DNA of 64,000 nucleotides from Panacagrimonas sp965216845 (lineage in GTDB: Bacteria > Pseudomonadota > Gammaproteobacteria > Nevskiales > Nevskiaceae). Made by a program: the position numbers and the translations under genes. Numbering within the stretch: the stretch's first letter is position 1; the number at the start of each line of letters is the position of its first letter. Shown one piece after another: positions 26,834-36,309 of the stretch. Where the stretch lies: positions 434,001-498,000 of the forward strand of contig OZ244200.1 of assembly GCA_965216845.1 (NCBI GenBank). The letters run 5' to 3'. The notes below the pieces were generated by a model. That model ran no database searches, was not told the DNA's origin, and was given only the letters and a program-made list of their open reading frames with translations.

Positions 26834-27619
26834 GTGCCGGAAACACTCCTGTTTGAAATCAACGACGGCCTGGCCACCATCACCCTGAACCGACCGGACA
26901 ATGCCAACGCCCTGAATCTGGCCATGGCGCGGAGGATGGCGGACGTGGCCAATCAATGTGAGCAGGACAGCGCCATCCGTGCCGTGCTGCTGCGCGCCAA
27001 CGGCAAGATGTTCTGTGCCGGCGGTGATTTGCGCGCCTTTGCCGACTCCGGGCCCAAGATCGGTGGCGACCTGAAACAGCTGACCATGTACATGCACAGC
27101 GCGCTGTCCGACCTGACCAGGATGCAGAAACCGCTCGTCACCAGCGTCCATGGGGCCGCAGCTGGCGCCGGGTTCAGCATCGCCATCTGCGGCGACATCG
27201 TGCTGGCCGGCGAAAGCGCGCACTTCACCATGGCCTACACCGCAGCGGGCCTTTCTCCCGACGGCGGCAGCACTTTCCTGTTGCCGCGCCTGGGCGGCTT
27301 GCGGCTGGCACAGGAGCTGATGCTCACCAACCGCCGCCTCAGTTCCGAAGAAGCCGCGCAACGCGGCCTGATCACCCGCGTGGTGGCCGATGATGAGCTG
27401 GAAACCGAATCCTTGAACGTCGCCCGGCAATTGGCCGCCGGCCCCACGCGCGCCTTTGGTGGCGTGAAAACCATGTTGCAGACCTCCATGGGTGCGTTTG
27501 AGTCTCAAATGCAGCTGGAGGCCAGCACCATTGCGCACAACGCCAGTGGCACGGATGGCCAGGAGGGCATCAGCGCGTTTCTTGAACGGCGCAAACCCAG
27601 CTTCACCGGCCAGCCATAG
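26834..27619 (+). CDS. Enoyl-CoA hydratase/isomerase family protein
   Basis: This 261-residue crotonase-fold enzyme has the oxyanion-hole segments FCAGGDLRAF (about residues 59-68) and GAAAGAGFSIAICGD (107-121). At the second catalytic position it has LSPDGGSTFLLPR, with Asp where classical hydratases have Glu, as in PaaG-like isomerases, so the exact reaction is uncertain. The start is GTG 26834 after a GAGGG site. The ORF extends further upstream without a better start. It stands alone. Confidence 0.88.
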   Translation: MPETLLFEINDGLATITLNRPDNANALNLAMARRMADVANQCEQDSAIRAVLLRANGKMFCAGGDLRAFADSGPKIGGDLKQLTMYMHSALSDLTRMQKPLVTSVHGAAAGAGFSIAICGDIVLAGESAHFTMAYTAAGLSPDGGSTFLLPRLGGLRLAQELMLTNRRLSSEEAAQRGLITRVVADDELETESLNVARQLAAGPTRAFGGVKTMLQTSMGAFESQMQLEASTIAHNASGTDGQEGISAFLERRKPSFTGQP

Positions 27620-27675
27620 GCGAACCCGGAAGCCGCGTTCTTCGCCCAGGCCACCGCACAAGATAGAATCGCACT

Positions 27676-27855
27676 ATGCTCAGCACACTACTTGTCACCT
27701 TTGTGGCGTTCGCACTCGCCTTCTTCGGCCTGGCCATCGGCTGGCTGGTGGCAGAGAAGCGTTTGAAAGGCAGCTGCGGCGGACTCAACGGCGGCGGCTG
27801 CTCGGTCTGCGACAAACCTTGCGAATCACGACGCAAGCAGCTCCAACAACAATAG
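27676..27855 (+). CDS. nqrM: Na+-NQR maturation factor
   Basis: This is a 59-residue protein with one N-terminal membrane helix (residues 5-25) and four conserved cysteines at 34, 42, 45 and 49 (GSCGG, GCSVCDKPC). It is the NqrM (formerly DUF539) family, needed to insert the iron-sulfur cluster shared by NqrD and NqrE. The family usually follows nqrF and apbE. Here it lies about 15 kb downstream, after the restriction island and the RND locus. A CBS-domain gene follows it by 34 bp. Confidence 0.9.
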   Translation: MLSTLLVTFVAFALAFFGLAIGWLVAEKRLKGSCGGLNGGGCSVCDKPCESRRKQLQQQ

Positions 27856-27889
27856 CCGGGCAATTCGTGCCTTCACGCAGGAGAAGGTC

Positions 27890-28294
27890 ATGCAGGAAAA
27901 ACTCAATCACATCACCGCCAAGGACTTCATGTCCGCCAGCCTGGTGACCTTCACGCCAGCCACCAGCATTCTGGACGCCATCCGCGAGCTGCTGGACAAA
28001 GGCATTTCCGGCGCGCCGGTGATCGACCGTTATGGCGGACTGATCGGCATGCTGTCCGAAAAGGACTGCCTGAAGGTTGCGCTCAACGCCAGCTATTTCG
28101 GCGAAGCCGGCGGCAAGGTCGAGGACTTCATGACCCGCGAGCCGGTCACGGTAGAAGCCGACGCCAGCATCATTGAAGTGGCGCAGATGTTTTTGAAATC
28201 GCCCTTCAAGCGCTATCCGGTGGTCACCGACAACCGTATCGTGGGGCAGATTTCCCGCAGCGACGTGTTACGCGCGATCGACAAGCTGGCCTAG
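27890..28294 (+). CDS. CBS-domain protein
   Basis: This 134-residue protein consists of two CBS domains (about residues 10-65 and 75-130; TAKDFMSASLVTFTP and VEDFMTREPVTVEADASI). Such Bateman modules bind adenosyl nucleotides and act as energy sensors. It is downstream of nqrM with a good ribosome-binding site (AGGAGAAGG). Its partner is unknown, though the neighbourhood suggests a link to NQR energy metabolism. Confidence 0.88.
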   Translation: MQEKLNHITAKDFMSASLVTFTPATSILDAIRELLDKGISGAPVIDRYGGLIGMLSEKDCLKVALNASYFGEAGGKVEDFMTREPVTVEADASIIEVAQMFLKSPFKRYPVVTDNRIVGQISRSDVLRAIDKLA

Positions 28295-28350
28295 TCCGAA
28301 TAATTCACAAGGGCGCATTGCCGCCGACAGCGGAACGGTAAAATCGGCGC

Positions 28351-30615
28351 ATGCAAGCGCCCGACCAAGTTGCCCCGCTCCTCGCCCGCCTCAACCCCGC
28401 CCAAGAAGAAGCCGTTACCGCGCCGGCCGAGCATCGGCTGGTGCTGGCCGGCGCCGGTTCGGGCAAGACCCGCGTGCTGGTGCACCGCATCGCCTGGCTG
28501 ATTGCTGCGGAAAATATCTCGCCGCTTTCCATCCTGGCGGTGACTTTCACCAACAAGGCCGCCAGCGAAATGCGTGGTCGCATTGAGGATCTGCTCAATA
28601 TTCCGGTACGCGCGCTGTGGGTGGGCACCTTTCACGGCATCGCCCACCGCATGTTGCGCCTGCACTGGAAGGAAGCGGGACTGCCGCAAAACTTCCAGAT
28701 TCTGGATTCGGACGACCAGCGGCGGCTGGTCAAACGCACGCTCAAGGCGCTGGAATTGCCGGACGATCAATGGCCGCCGCGTGCGGTGACCGGCTGGATC
28801 AACGCGCAGAAAGATGAAGGGCGACGGCCCGAACACCTTCAGGATCAGGGCGATTTCACCCAACGCCAGTACGCGCGCATCTACACCGCCTATCAGCAAA
28901 CCTGCGAGCGCGCCGGCCTGGTGGATTTTGCCGAGCTGTTGTTGCGCGCCTACGAGCTGTGCCGCGACCACGCCGAAATTCAGGCGCATTACCGGCGCCG
29001 GTTCCGTCATATTCTGGTGGACGAGTTTCAGGACACCAACACCCTGCAATACGCCTGGCTGAGAATTCTGACCGGCGACAGCGGACTGATGTTCGCGGTG
29101 GGGGATGACGATCAATCAGTGTACGGCTGGAGAGGCGCAAAGATAGAAAACATGCTGCGCTTTGAAACAGACTTCCCCGGCGCGGAGGTGGTGCGGCTGG
29201 AACAGAACTACCGCTCCACCGGCACCATTCTGAAGGCGGCCAACGGACTCATCGCCAAAAACAGTGGCCGCCTGGGCAAGCAGTTGTGGACGCAAGGACG
29301 TGAAGGTGAGCCGATTCAGCTGTACGCGGCCTTCAATGAGTTCGACGAAGCCGAGTTCGTGATCAACCGCATTCGCGATCACCTCAACCAGGGCGGCGTG
29401 CATCGCGAAGCCGCGGTGTTGTATCGCTCCAACGCGCAATCGCGGGTGCTGGAGGAGGCATTCATTCGAGCGCGCCTGCCGTATCGCATCTACGGTGGTC
29501 TGCGCTTTTTTGAACGCCAGGAGATCAAGGACGCGCTGGCTTATCTGCGCCTGTTGCACAACCGCGATGACGACGGCAGCTTCGAACGCGCGGTGAACAC
29601 GCCGCCGCGCGGAATTGGCGCCACCACCATGGAACGGATGCGCGTGTTGGCACGCGACCAGGGCCTGTCCCTGTGGCAAACCGCGCAGCGCGCAGCGCCG
29701 TCGCTGGGACGCAGCGCGGCGGCGGTTTCACGCTTCGTGCAACTGATCGAAGCCATGCAGGCCCAGTGCCGGGACCGATCGCTTTCAGAAGCCACGGAAA
29801 TTGTCATCGCCCAATCCGGGCTGCGTGAGCAATATCGCAAGGAGAAAGGCGAACAGGCCGAATCACGGCTGGAAAACCTGGACGAACTGATCAGCGCCGC
29901 ACGCGGCTTTGAGTTGTCGCCCGAGCCATCCTCTGAAGAAGAAGCGCTGCCCGAGCTCGACCCCCTGAGCGCATTTTTGACCCATGCCGCATTGGAGTCG
30001 GGCGAGGAACAGGCGGGGCCGGGCGAAGATTGCGTACAGCTGATGACCCTGCACGCAGCCAAAGGTTTGGAGTTTCCGGTGGTGTTCATGGTGGGATTGG
30101 AAAACGGCCTGTTCCCCAGCGCGCGTTCGGTGGACGAAGGTCACCTGGAGGAAGAGCGCCGGCTTTGCTACGTGGGCATCACGCGCGCCGAGCAACAGCT
30201 CTACCTGTGCTACGCCGAGGTTCGCCGCATCCACGGCAGCGAACAGATCGGCATGCCGTCCATGTTCCTGAAAGAAATCCCGGACGAATGCGTGATGGAA
30301 ACACGGCCTCGCGCCGGCCTGCTGCGGCCCGGTTTCGCCGCACGCACACCGGCGCGCGGCGATGGCCGCTCCAGTTACGCCAGCGGCAACCACGCAACAG
30401 CAACCCGTAGCCGACGCCGACCGATCAAGGACGCGGCACCAACCGGCGCCGGCGGTTTTCAGCTCGGTCAACGCGTCAGCCATGGCCGCTTTGGCGAAGG
30501 CACCATTCTGCAATTCGACGGCGACGGCGACCGCGCACGGGTGGAAGTGCGGTTCAAGGACAGCGGCAACAAGTGGCTGTTGCTCAGCGTCGCCAAGCTC
30601 AGTCCGGCGGGCTGA
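28351..30615 (+). CDS. uvrD: DNA helicase II (UvrD/PcrA/Rep superfamily)
   Basis: This 754-residue SF1A helicase acts in nucleotide-excision and mismatch repair. It has Walker A AGAGSGKT (33-40), motif Ia FTNKAASEM, the DEXX box (VDEFQDTN), QSVYGWRGA, and later motifs QNYRS and LMTLHAAKGLEFPVVF. A C-terminal tudor-like tail (GQRVSHGRFGEGTILQ) is typical of UvrD. It is somewhat longer than E. coli UvrD (720). Confidence 0.94.
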   Translation: MQAPDQVAPLLARLNPAQEEAVTAPAEHRLVLAGAGSGKTRVLVHRIAWLIAAENISPLSILAVTFTNKAASEMRGRIEDLLNIPVRALWVGTFHGIAHRMLRLHWKEAGLPQNFQILDSDDQRRLVKRTLKALELPDDQWPPRAVTGWINAQKDEGRRPEHLQDQGDFTQRQYARIYTAYQQTCERAGLVDFAELLLRAYELCRDHAEIQAHYRRRFRHILVDEFQDTNTLQYAWLRILTGDSGLMFAVGDDDQSVYGWRGAKIENMLRFETDFPGAEVVRLEQNYRSTGTILKAANGLIAKNSGRLGKQLWTQGREGEPIQLYAAFNEFDEAEFVINRIRDHLNQGGVHREAAVLYRSNAQSRVLEEAFIRARLPYRIYGGLRFFERQEIKDALAYLRLLHNRDDDGSFERAVNTPPRGIGATTMERMRVLARDQGLSLWQTAQRAAPSLGRSAAAVSRFVQLIEAMQAQCRDRSLSEATEIVIAQSGLREQYRKEKGEQAESRLENLDELISAARGFELSPEPSSEEEALPELDPLSAFLTHAALESGEEQAGPGEDCVQLMTLHAAKGLEFPVVFMVGLENGLFPSARSVDEGHLEEERRLCYVGITRAEQQLYLCYAEVRRIHGSEQIGMPSMFLKEIPDECVMETRPRAGLLRPGFAARTPARGDGRSSYASGNHATATRSRRRPIKDAAPTGAGGFQLGQRVSHGRFGEGTILQFDGDGDRARVEVRFKDSGNKWLLLSVAKLSPAG

Positions 30616-30621
30616 TCATTC

Positions 30622-30777
30622 ATGGATAGCGCCGCCATCTGGCTCATCATTGGCGTGGTGGCAATGCTCGTTGGCCCCTTTGCCACGCTCAAGGCCATGA
30701 GTCACCTCAAGAGCCGCAAGCGGCCCAAGCCCGATGACGCAGAGCCAGAGGAGGAGGACAAAAGCGACTTCTGGTGA
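30622..30777 (+). CDS. Small single-span membrane protein after uvrD
   Basis: This 51-residue protein has a hydrophobic segment (residues 5-24) and a charged tail rich in Asp, Glu and Lys. It starts six bases after the uvrD stop and is probably co-transcribed. It resembles DUF2897-type small proteins of gammaproteobacteria, but I am not certain. The function is unknown. Confidence 0.6.
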   Translation: MDSAAIWLIIGVVAMLVGPFATLKAMSHLKSRKRPKPDDAEPEEEDKSDFW

Positions 30778-30869
30778 ATCCGGTCCGCGGCGCCAACTTG
30801 CCGCGACCCGGTTAGATTCGCATCATGTCCTGCCCATCAAGTCACGATCCGAGTCTGGAGCCACGATCA

Positions 30870-31319
30870 ATGAAATCGCTGATGAACGGCCTGCTGCCCG
30901 CCCTGTTTTTGTTCTCATCGGCCGCGACCGCCGAGCGCCCGGCACCGTTGGTGATCCAGCCGGATCAGATTCAATGGACCTTGAATGAAAAGTCCGGTGT
31001 CAGCAGCGCCAACCTGATCGGCAACCGCCAAGCAGAAGGCCGCTTCGTGCAGCGGCTGGCTTTTCCTGCCAGCTTCCGGGCGCCCATGCATACCCACGAT
31101 GGCGCGCTCAGCGCCACCGTACTGTCCGGCGAATTGCGACTCAAGTTCGGCGCCAACGGCAAGGATGTGGTGTTACCCGCCGGCAGCTTCGTGCTGATTC
31201 CACCCGGCGTGCCGCACGAAGAGTTTGCGACCGTGGACACCGAACTCGACGTTCACGGCATCGGCCCCATCCAGACCATTGCCTATCCAGGTCCGCAATC
31301 GGTGGAAAAGGCTCGCTAG
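30870..31319 (+). CDS. Exported cupin-domain protein
   Basis: This 149-residue protein has a signal peptide (residues 1-22, ending ATAE) and a single cupin barrel. HTHDGALSATVLSGELRL gives the first cupin motif with two His, and PPGVPHEEF the second. It may be a metal-binding small-molecule enzyme or sensor in the periplasm. I chose ATG 30870 for the signal peptide; the in-frame ATG at 30825 adds a non-hydrophobic leader. Confidence 0.8.
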   Translation: MKSLMNGLLPALFLFSSAATAERPAPLVIQPDQIQWTLNEKSGVSSANLIGNRQAEGRFVQRLAFPASFRAPMHTHDGALSATVLSGELRLKFGANGKDVVLPAGSFVLIPPGVPHEEFATVDTELDVHGIGPIQTIAYPGPQSVEKAR

Positions 31320-31443
31320 CTTGGCCTCCGGCGGATCCTCATTGAATCAGAGCTGCGTACTCCGAAGCCGGGGATGAGCCAACCTTGAGGCGAAACCTCA
31401 CCCATGACGGAACAGAAGCCGTTTACATCCGCAGGACACGATC

Positions 31444-32805
31444 ATGAAAATACTGAAAATCCTTCTGGCGGCCATGTCCATCACATTGCTCATCAGCAGC
31501 GGCCGGTTGTTGGCAGCCAGTGCCGAATATCAACCAATCACCAGTATTTTTCACGATCTCCTGATTGTGAAACTGGCGCCCGAGCTGCTGACCGACGAGT
31601 GGATGCTGAAAGCCACGACGGATCGAATCCGGCACGACCAGCAACTGCTGACAGCCGTCAGGGGCGCCGAAGCCCGCCTGGCGTCCGCGCACGAAAAACA
31701 AAAAGCGCTCTGGCGCGAACAGATCAGCAAGAACCGCGAAAAGATGTTTTTCCAACCCTCACAAATCGAGGGACGAGGTGCGGATTTTGCCGCCAGAGCG
31801 CTGTGGCGGGAGTACAAGACGGCCATCATCAAGGCGGCCAGCAAAACACCCACCAAATTTGCCGCGCAATACAACCTCAAGGGACCCAAATACAACTTTG
31901 AAAAGGGACACCTCTACGGCGAAAGCGGCTGGCCACCGAACGACTATCTCGCGCACCCGTTCGTTTTTTCAGGCTATTTGAAGGAACCGCCGAAATACCC
32001 CAACAATGATGTTCCGTATTTCGTATACCAGATGGGGTTCTTTCAAAGCGCCAGGACAGGGACCGGGCGCTCCATTTTCACCAGCAACAATAGCCATCCC
32101 CGAAACGAAATACCGGAAAGAATTTGGGCCACCCATCCTTTTCCGCCCGACTGGCGCAAAGGTCGCGGAAAAGGTGGAATCGCCATCCCTTACAAATTGC
32201 AGCTGCCACCGATCCCCATGTCCGCCGCCAAGGCGGAGAACATTCTGACTCAGCCTCGCTATACCCGAGAGCAGCTGCAGGAAATGCAGAAAAACGGCGT
32301 CTATTCCTCGCCGCACATGATCATCAGAATTGAAGGCGAAATCACGGGGATTCGGCCGGCCACCAAGAATCAGAAAATGCTCAAAATTGCTGATATTCAC
32401 AGAATTGAGCTGATTGGCCACCGCGGAGAGGTGCTAAAGACCTTTGGCACGGATGTCTTGCCCGGTGTGAAGGATTTCTGGCGCGACCAACAGGCCGCGC
32501 AAGCCTCCGCGCAACAAGCGCAGGCGCAAAAAAGACAGGCGGCCGCCACTGCACTAGCCACCAAGAAGCAACAGCAGAAGAGCGATCATCAGCGGCAGGT
32601 ACTGGGCTACGTCACCAACTGCGAAAAAAGAAAACTGGATTGGCACAAAGCCGATTGCCGGCAACACCATATTTGCAAGTGGGAAGATTATTTCGGTGCC
32701 GGTGAATGCGATAAGGCCAAAAAGGCTTATGTCGCTGCACGTGCAGCCGCTGATCAGCAGAGGAAGGACGCCATGCAGGCAAAACGCAAGGCCGCGCAAC
32801 AGTAG
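31444..32805 (+). CDS. Exported protein of unknown function
   Basis: This 453-residue protein is not recognised. It has a likely signal peptide (residues 1-25, LLAA), a helical charged stretch at 60-100, a central region with GRGKGGIAIPYKLQLPPIPM, and a Gln/Ala-rich coiled-coil-like segment at about 350-400. Near the C-terminus are four cysteines (residues 400-430, CEKRKLDWHKADC and HHICKWEDYFGAGEC). Base composition is more AT-rich than the neighbours, hinting at transfer. It is followed by another exported unknown. Confidence 0.7.
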   Translation: MKILKILLAAMSITLLISSGRLLAASAEYQPITSIFHDLLIVKLAPELLTDEWMLKATTDRIRHDQQLLTAVRGAEARLASAHEKQKALWREQISKNREKMFFQPSQIEGRGADFAARALWREYKTAIIKAASKTPTKFAAQYNLKGPKYNFEKGHLYGESGWPPNDYLAHPFVFSGYLKEPPKYPNNDVPYFVYQMGFFQSARTGTGRSIFTSNNSHPRNEIPERIWATHPFPPDWRKGRGKGGIAIPYKLQLPPIPMSAAKAENILTQPRYTREQLQEMQKNGVYSSPHMIIRIEGEITGIRPATKNQKMLKIADIHRIELIGHRGEVLKTFGTDVLPGVKDFWRDQQAAQASAQQAQAQKRQAAATALATKKQQQKSDHQRQVLGYVTNCEKRKLDWHKADCRQHHICKWEDYFGAGECDKAKKAYVAARAAADQQRKDAMQAKRKAAQQ

Positions 32806-32940
32806 GCTTGCACATAAAGCCGAGGCAGGCTCGAACGTTCAAGCACTCAATCAGCGTCGTTGAATTAAAGGCGTGCCAGGGTCGAAACATTGGTTGGGCG
32901 GTCTTGACGCGCTATGCACGTGGTTACTGGAGATATCAGG

Positions 32941-33753
32941 ATGTCTAAGCGATACGGAAGAATCGGGTGGCTGGCACGGCCTGGGGTTTTGGGACTAGTC
33001 GCCCTGGTCGGAATTTGTGGAATGAACCAAGCCGCTTCTGCAGCGGAGCCGTCTTTCGCGGTGGCGGGCATTGAAGGGGCGCAGCGTTATCTGATTGGCA
33101 CCTGGGAAATCGAAGGCCGCAACGGGCCTCAAGGCCACCGGACTTTTCTGGCGCACCCCGGGCCGGATCGTTTCCTGCTGCTGCAGCAGAGCCCTCAAGG
33201 CATCGTCACGCCCATGATCTGGAATATCTCCGAGAGCATCGACGGCATGAAGCGGCTTTCGCTGGGCATCCGAGACCCTGCCCAAGGCGCCCAGACCCGC
33301 AATGAATACTTTCTGCCGCAGAGCCAGAATCTGTTCCTGGGCTACCGCAAGTTGCCGCGGTATAACCGTCAAGCCGATTCCGCTGTCGCCAGTCAAATGA
33401 AGGCGCTCAGCGCCAAACAGGTCAACGACTACACCGTGGAAGCCTTTCTGCCCGGCTGGTGGAATCGCACTCCGGCCCGCGCCAAGGCCGAGTCCTGGAT
33501 CATCACCCGAAAGCGAGCGCGTAATTCAGCCGATTTCGGCTATTCCTACAAGGATTTCGAAGCCGGTGGATCGTTTCAGGTCATCCAGGGACGCTGGCGT
33601 GCGGCTTCAACCGCCACTGAACTGGCCGCCGAACTCTATGATTACCGCAGCAAGAAAACGCTGAGGCTGAGCAACATCCGAAAGATCAGCAAGGACGGCT
33701 TTGTCGCCGACTTCAACGGCGTCCGATCGGAGTTTCTCGCCTGGGGAAAATGA
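32941..33753 (+). CDS. Exported protein of unknown function
   Basis: This 270-residue protein is not recognised. It has a basic N-terminus with a signal peptide (about residues 1-34, ending QAASA) and a mature part that looks like an all-beta, lipocalin-like domain (IGTWEIEGRNGPQGHRTF, later QGRWRAAS). I chose ATG 32941, which follows a GGAG site; an in-frame ATG nine codons upstream is less likely. No conserved active-site motif is visible. It is probably monocistronic. Confidence 0.7.
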   Translation: MSKRYGRIGWLARPGVLGLVALVGICGMNQAASAAEPSFAVAGIEGAQRYLIGTWEIEGRNGPQGHRTFLAHPGPDRFLLLQQSPQGIVTPMIWNISESIDGMKRLSLGIRDPAQGAQTRNEYFLPQSQNLFLGYRKLPRYNRQADSAVASQMKALSAKQVNDYTVEAFLPGWWNRTPARAKAESWIITRKRARNSADFGYSYKDFEAGGSFQVIQGRWRAASTATELAAELYDYRSKKTLRLSNIRKISKDGFVADFNGVRSEFLAWGK

Positions 33754-33799
33754 GGCTTCGACCGGCAGCGCACGCGCCAGTGCCGCGATACAGCGACCG

Positions 33800-34423
33800 C
33801 TATTTAAGCTTGATCAGCACGCCCTCAACGCCATGATCGCGTAGTTGGGCGAGCGTGGATTGCGCCTTGGCGAGCGATTTTTCCGGCCCCACGCGCACGC
33901 GGTAGAAGGTGTCGGTTCCGTCAATGGTGACTTTTTCCACCCGCGACTGAATGCCCAGAAACGCCAATTGCGCTTTCTGCTCCTGAGCGTTTGACTGATC
34001 GCGAAATGAGGCGACCATGATCATGTATGCCGGCGCGCCGGAGGCTGGTTTTTCCGCTGGCGGAACACTTTCTTTGGCCTGCTCAGCCTTGGACGAAGGC
34101 GGCGGCGTTGGCTCGTCGGGGATGACGACTTCCTGACTCGGCAACAGCTCGTAAAAGCTGAACCGCGCCTCGCGTTCGGGCGGAATTTCCACAGCAGGTT
34201 TTTGTTGGGTTTGCTGCGCAGCCGGAGCCGGCTCGGCAATCGCGCCCGCGCCCGGCATGGGCTCCACCGGGCGCGAGATGTAGGCGAATACGGCGATTGC
34301 CAGTCCAATACATAGGCCGGCGAACAGCCACACCCAGCCCGGCAATCCGCTGGCCTGCTTTTTTTGCGGACGCTTGCTGCGTGGCTTGCGCTTGACGTTG
34401 CGCTGCACGTAATCACGCGCCAT
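33800..34423 (-). CDS. SPOR-domain protein (FtsN-like)
   Basis: This 207-residue single-span membrane protein has a basic cytoplasmic tail (residues 1-27), a membrane helix (28-49), a Pro/Ala-rich periplasmic linker (50-125) and a C-terminal SPOR domain (about 130-207, YMIMVASFRDQSNAQEQKAQL). SPOR domains bind denuded septal glycan. The layout matches short FtsN-type proteins commonly found downstream of argS, and argS is directly upstream here with only a 3-bp gap. Confidence 0.88.
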   Translation of the reverse strand: MARDYVQRNVKRKPRSKRPQKKQASGLPGWVWLFAGLCIGLAIAVFAYISRPVEPMPGAGAIAEPAPAAQQTQQKPAVEIPPEREARFSFYELLPSQEVVIPDEPTPPPSSKAEQAKESVPPAEKPASGAPAYMIMVASFRDQSNAQEQKAQLAFLGIQSRVEKVTIDGTDTFYRVRVGPEKSLAKAQSTLAQLRDHGVEGVLIKLK

Positions 34424-34426
34424 GGA

Positions 34427-36106
34427 TTACATCCGCTCCGGCGCGGAGACGCCCAGCAAGCCCAAGCCGTTGCGCAACACCTGTCGTGTGGCGCTGATCA
34501 GTGACAAGCGCGCGGACTGTAGTTGTGCGTCATCCACAATGAACTTGTGCGCGTTGTAATAGCTGTGCAGCAGATCCGCCAGATCGCGCAGATAAAACGC
34601 GATGCTGTGCGGCGCGGCCTGTTCGGCGGCGGCGCTGACCGTTTCCGGAAATTTGCCCAGATGCGCCAGCAGCGCTTTTTCCTGTGGCTGCTGCAAATGT
34701 TGCAGTGAACCGGCATCGTGCTGATATTCGATACCGCGCTCCTGCGCCTGCCGAAACACTGAACAGATGCGGGCGTGCGCGTATTGAATGTAATAAGCCG
34801 GATTATCGTCGGACTGCGACCGCGCCAGATCAATATCAAACACCAGTTGTGAATCCGACTTTCGCGCCACCAGAAAATAGCGCGTGGCGTCACGACCCAC
34901 CTCATCAATCAGATCGCGCAAGGTGACGTAGGCGCCGGCGCGCTTGGACAGCTTGACTTCCTCGCCGCCGCGCATCACGGTCACCATCTGATGCAGCACG
35001 TAATCCGGCCAGCCTTTGGGAATGCCGATGTCCAGCGCCTGCAGACCGGCGCGCACACGGGTAATGGTGCTGTGATGATCGGCGCCCTGCTCATTGATCA
35101 CACGGCGGAAGCCGCGATTCCATTTGTCGACGTGGTAAGCCACATCCGGCACGAAATAAGTGTAGCCGCCGTCGGTCTTGCGCATCACGCGGTCTTTGTC
35201 GTCGCCAAAGTCGGTGGTGCGCAGCCATAGCGCCTGGTCCTGCTCAAAGGTGTGGCCGCCTTCCACCAGCGCCTGCACTGCCTGTTCCACCTTGCCGTCG
35301 GCGTACAGACCGGACTCCAATGCGTAAACGTCAAAACCCACATCAAAGGCTTTCAGATCGGCGTCTTGCTCGCGCCGCAGATAGGCGACCGCAAACTCCC
35401 GGATCGCATCGATATTGTCCGGATCTTTGTTTCCGGTGACTTCACGATCATCCGCGCGCACCGTTTCCCCGGCGGCATAGGCCTTGGCCACATCCCTGAT
35501 GTATTCGCCCTGATAACCATCCTTTGGCCAGTCGGCATCGTCCGGCGTCTTGCCCAGCAGACGCGCCTGCACCGAAGCCGCCAGATTGGCGATCTGCGCA
35601 CCGGCGTCGTTGTAATAGAACTCGCGCGTCACCGCCCAGCCGGTGGCCTCATAAAGCCGCGCCAGGCAATCACCCACCGCCGCACCGCGTCCATGCCCAA
35701 CGTGCAAGGGACCGGTGGGATTGGCGGAAACAAATTCCACCATCAGTTTTCCGCGCTGCGCGGAGCGATCAATACCAAAGTTTTCGCCGGCAGCAAGAAT
35801 CGTATCCACCAGCGATTGCATGGCCTGCTCGGCGACAAACAAGTTGATGAAGCCGGGGCCGGCGACTTCGGCGTTCTGAATCAGCGTGTTTTCCGGCAGG
35901 TTCTCGATCAGCTGTTGCGCCAACGCCCGGGGCGGCTGTTTCAGCGGCTTGGCCAGGACCATGGCCAAATTGCAGGCGAAGTCGCCGTGCTTGGTATCAC
36001 GCGCATGTTCGATCTGCGCGGCGGGTGGCCAGGTCAGGGCCTGATCCTGATCCGCGGTGATGTTCGCCAGGGCGCGCTCCAGCAGCGCCCGCAATTCCTG
36101 TTTCAT
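34427..36106 (-). CDS. argS: Arginyl-tRNA synthetase
   Basis: This 559-residue class I synthetase has the N-terminal ArgS additive domain, a HIGH-like motif HVGHGRGA (about residues 136-143), the KMSKS-equivalent KLSKRAG, and a C-terminal anticodon-binding helical domain. ATG 36106 has no competing start. Its length is standard. It is paired with the SPOR gene downstream. The upstream region holds a candidate small RNA on the opposite strand. Confidence 0.96.
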   Translation of the reverse strand: MKQELRALLERALANITADQDQALTWPPAAQIEHARDTKHGDFACNLAMVLAKPLKQPPRALAQQLIENLPENTLIQNAEVAGPGFINLFVAEQAMQSLVDTILAAGENFGIDRSAQRGKLMVEFVSANPTGPLHVGHGRGAAVGDCLARLYEATGWAVTREFYYNDAGAQIANLAASVQARLLGKTPDDADWPKDGYQGEYIRDVAKAYAAGETVRADDREVTGNKDPDNIDAIREFAVAYLRREQDADLKAFDVGFDVYALESGLYADGKVEQAVQALVEGGHTFEQDQALWLRTTDFGDDKDRVMRKTDGGYTYFVPDVAYHVDKWNRGFRRVINEQGADHHSTITRVRAGLQALDIGIPKGWPDYVLHQMVTVMRGGEEVKLSKRAGAYVTLRDLIDEVGRDATRYFLVARKSDSQLVFDIDLARSQSDDNPAYYIQYAHARICSVFRQAQERGIEYQHDAGSLQHLQQPQEKALLAHLGKFPETVSAAAEQAAPHSIAFYLRDLADLLHSYYNAHKFIVDDAQLQSARLSLISATRQVLRNGLGLLGVSAPERM

Positions 36107-36300
36107 GTCTGCCTGAGTGTGAGAAGCGGCGCGAGTTTAGCGGTTGACCGTCCGCAGCGCACCGCCAGCCGCCGCGCAGCAATGCGATAAATCCGCTTTT
36201 AGACAGCTTATCTGCCAAAGCGACGCGTTTATCGGCCTCATCACCCCATTGTTGCGAGGCGGGCGCAAACTGGCCTCAAGTTCAACGCAGCGAGAAAACG
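36107..36300. other. Intergenic region upstream of argS
   Basis: This 194-bp stretch lies between the argS start and the candidate small RNA. It must hold the argS promoter (minus strand) and, if the small RNA is real, its plus-strand promoter. I could not identify a confident -35/-10 pair for either. Confidence 0.4.
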
Positions 36301-36309
36301 CCAGCAGAC

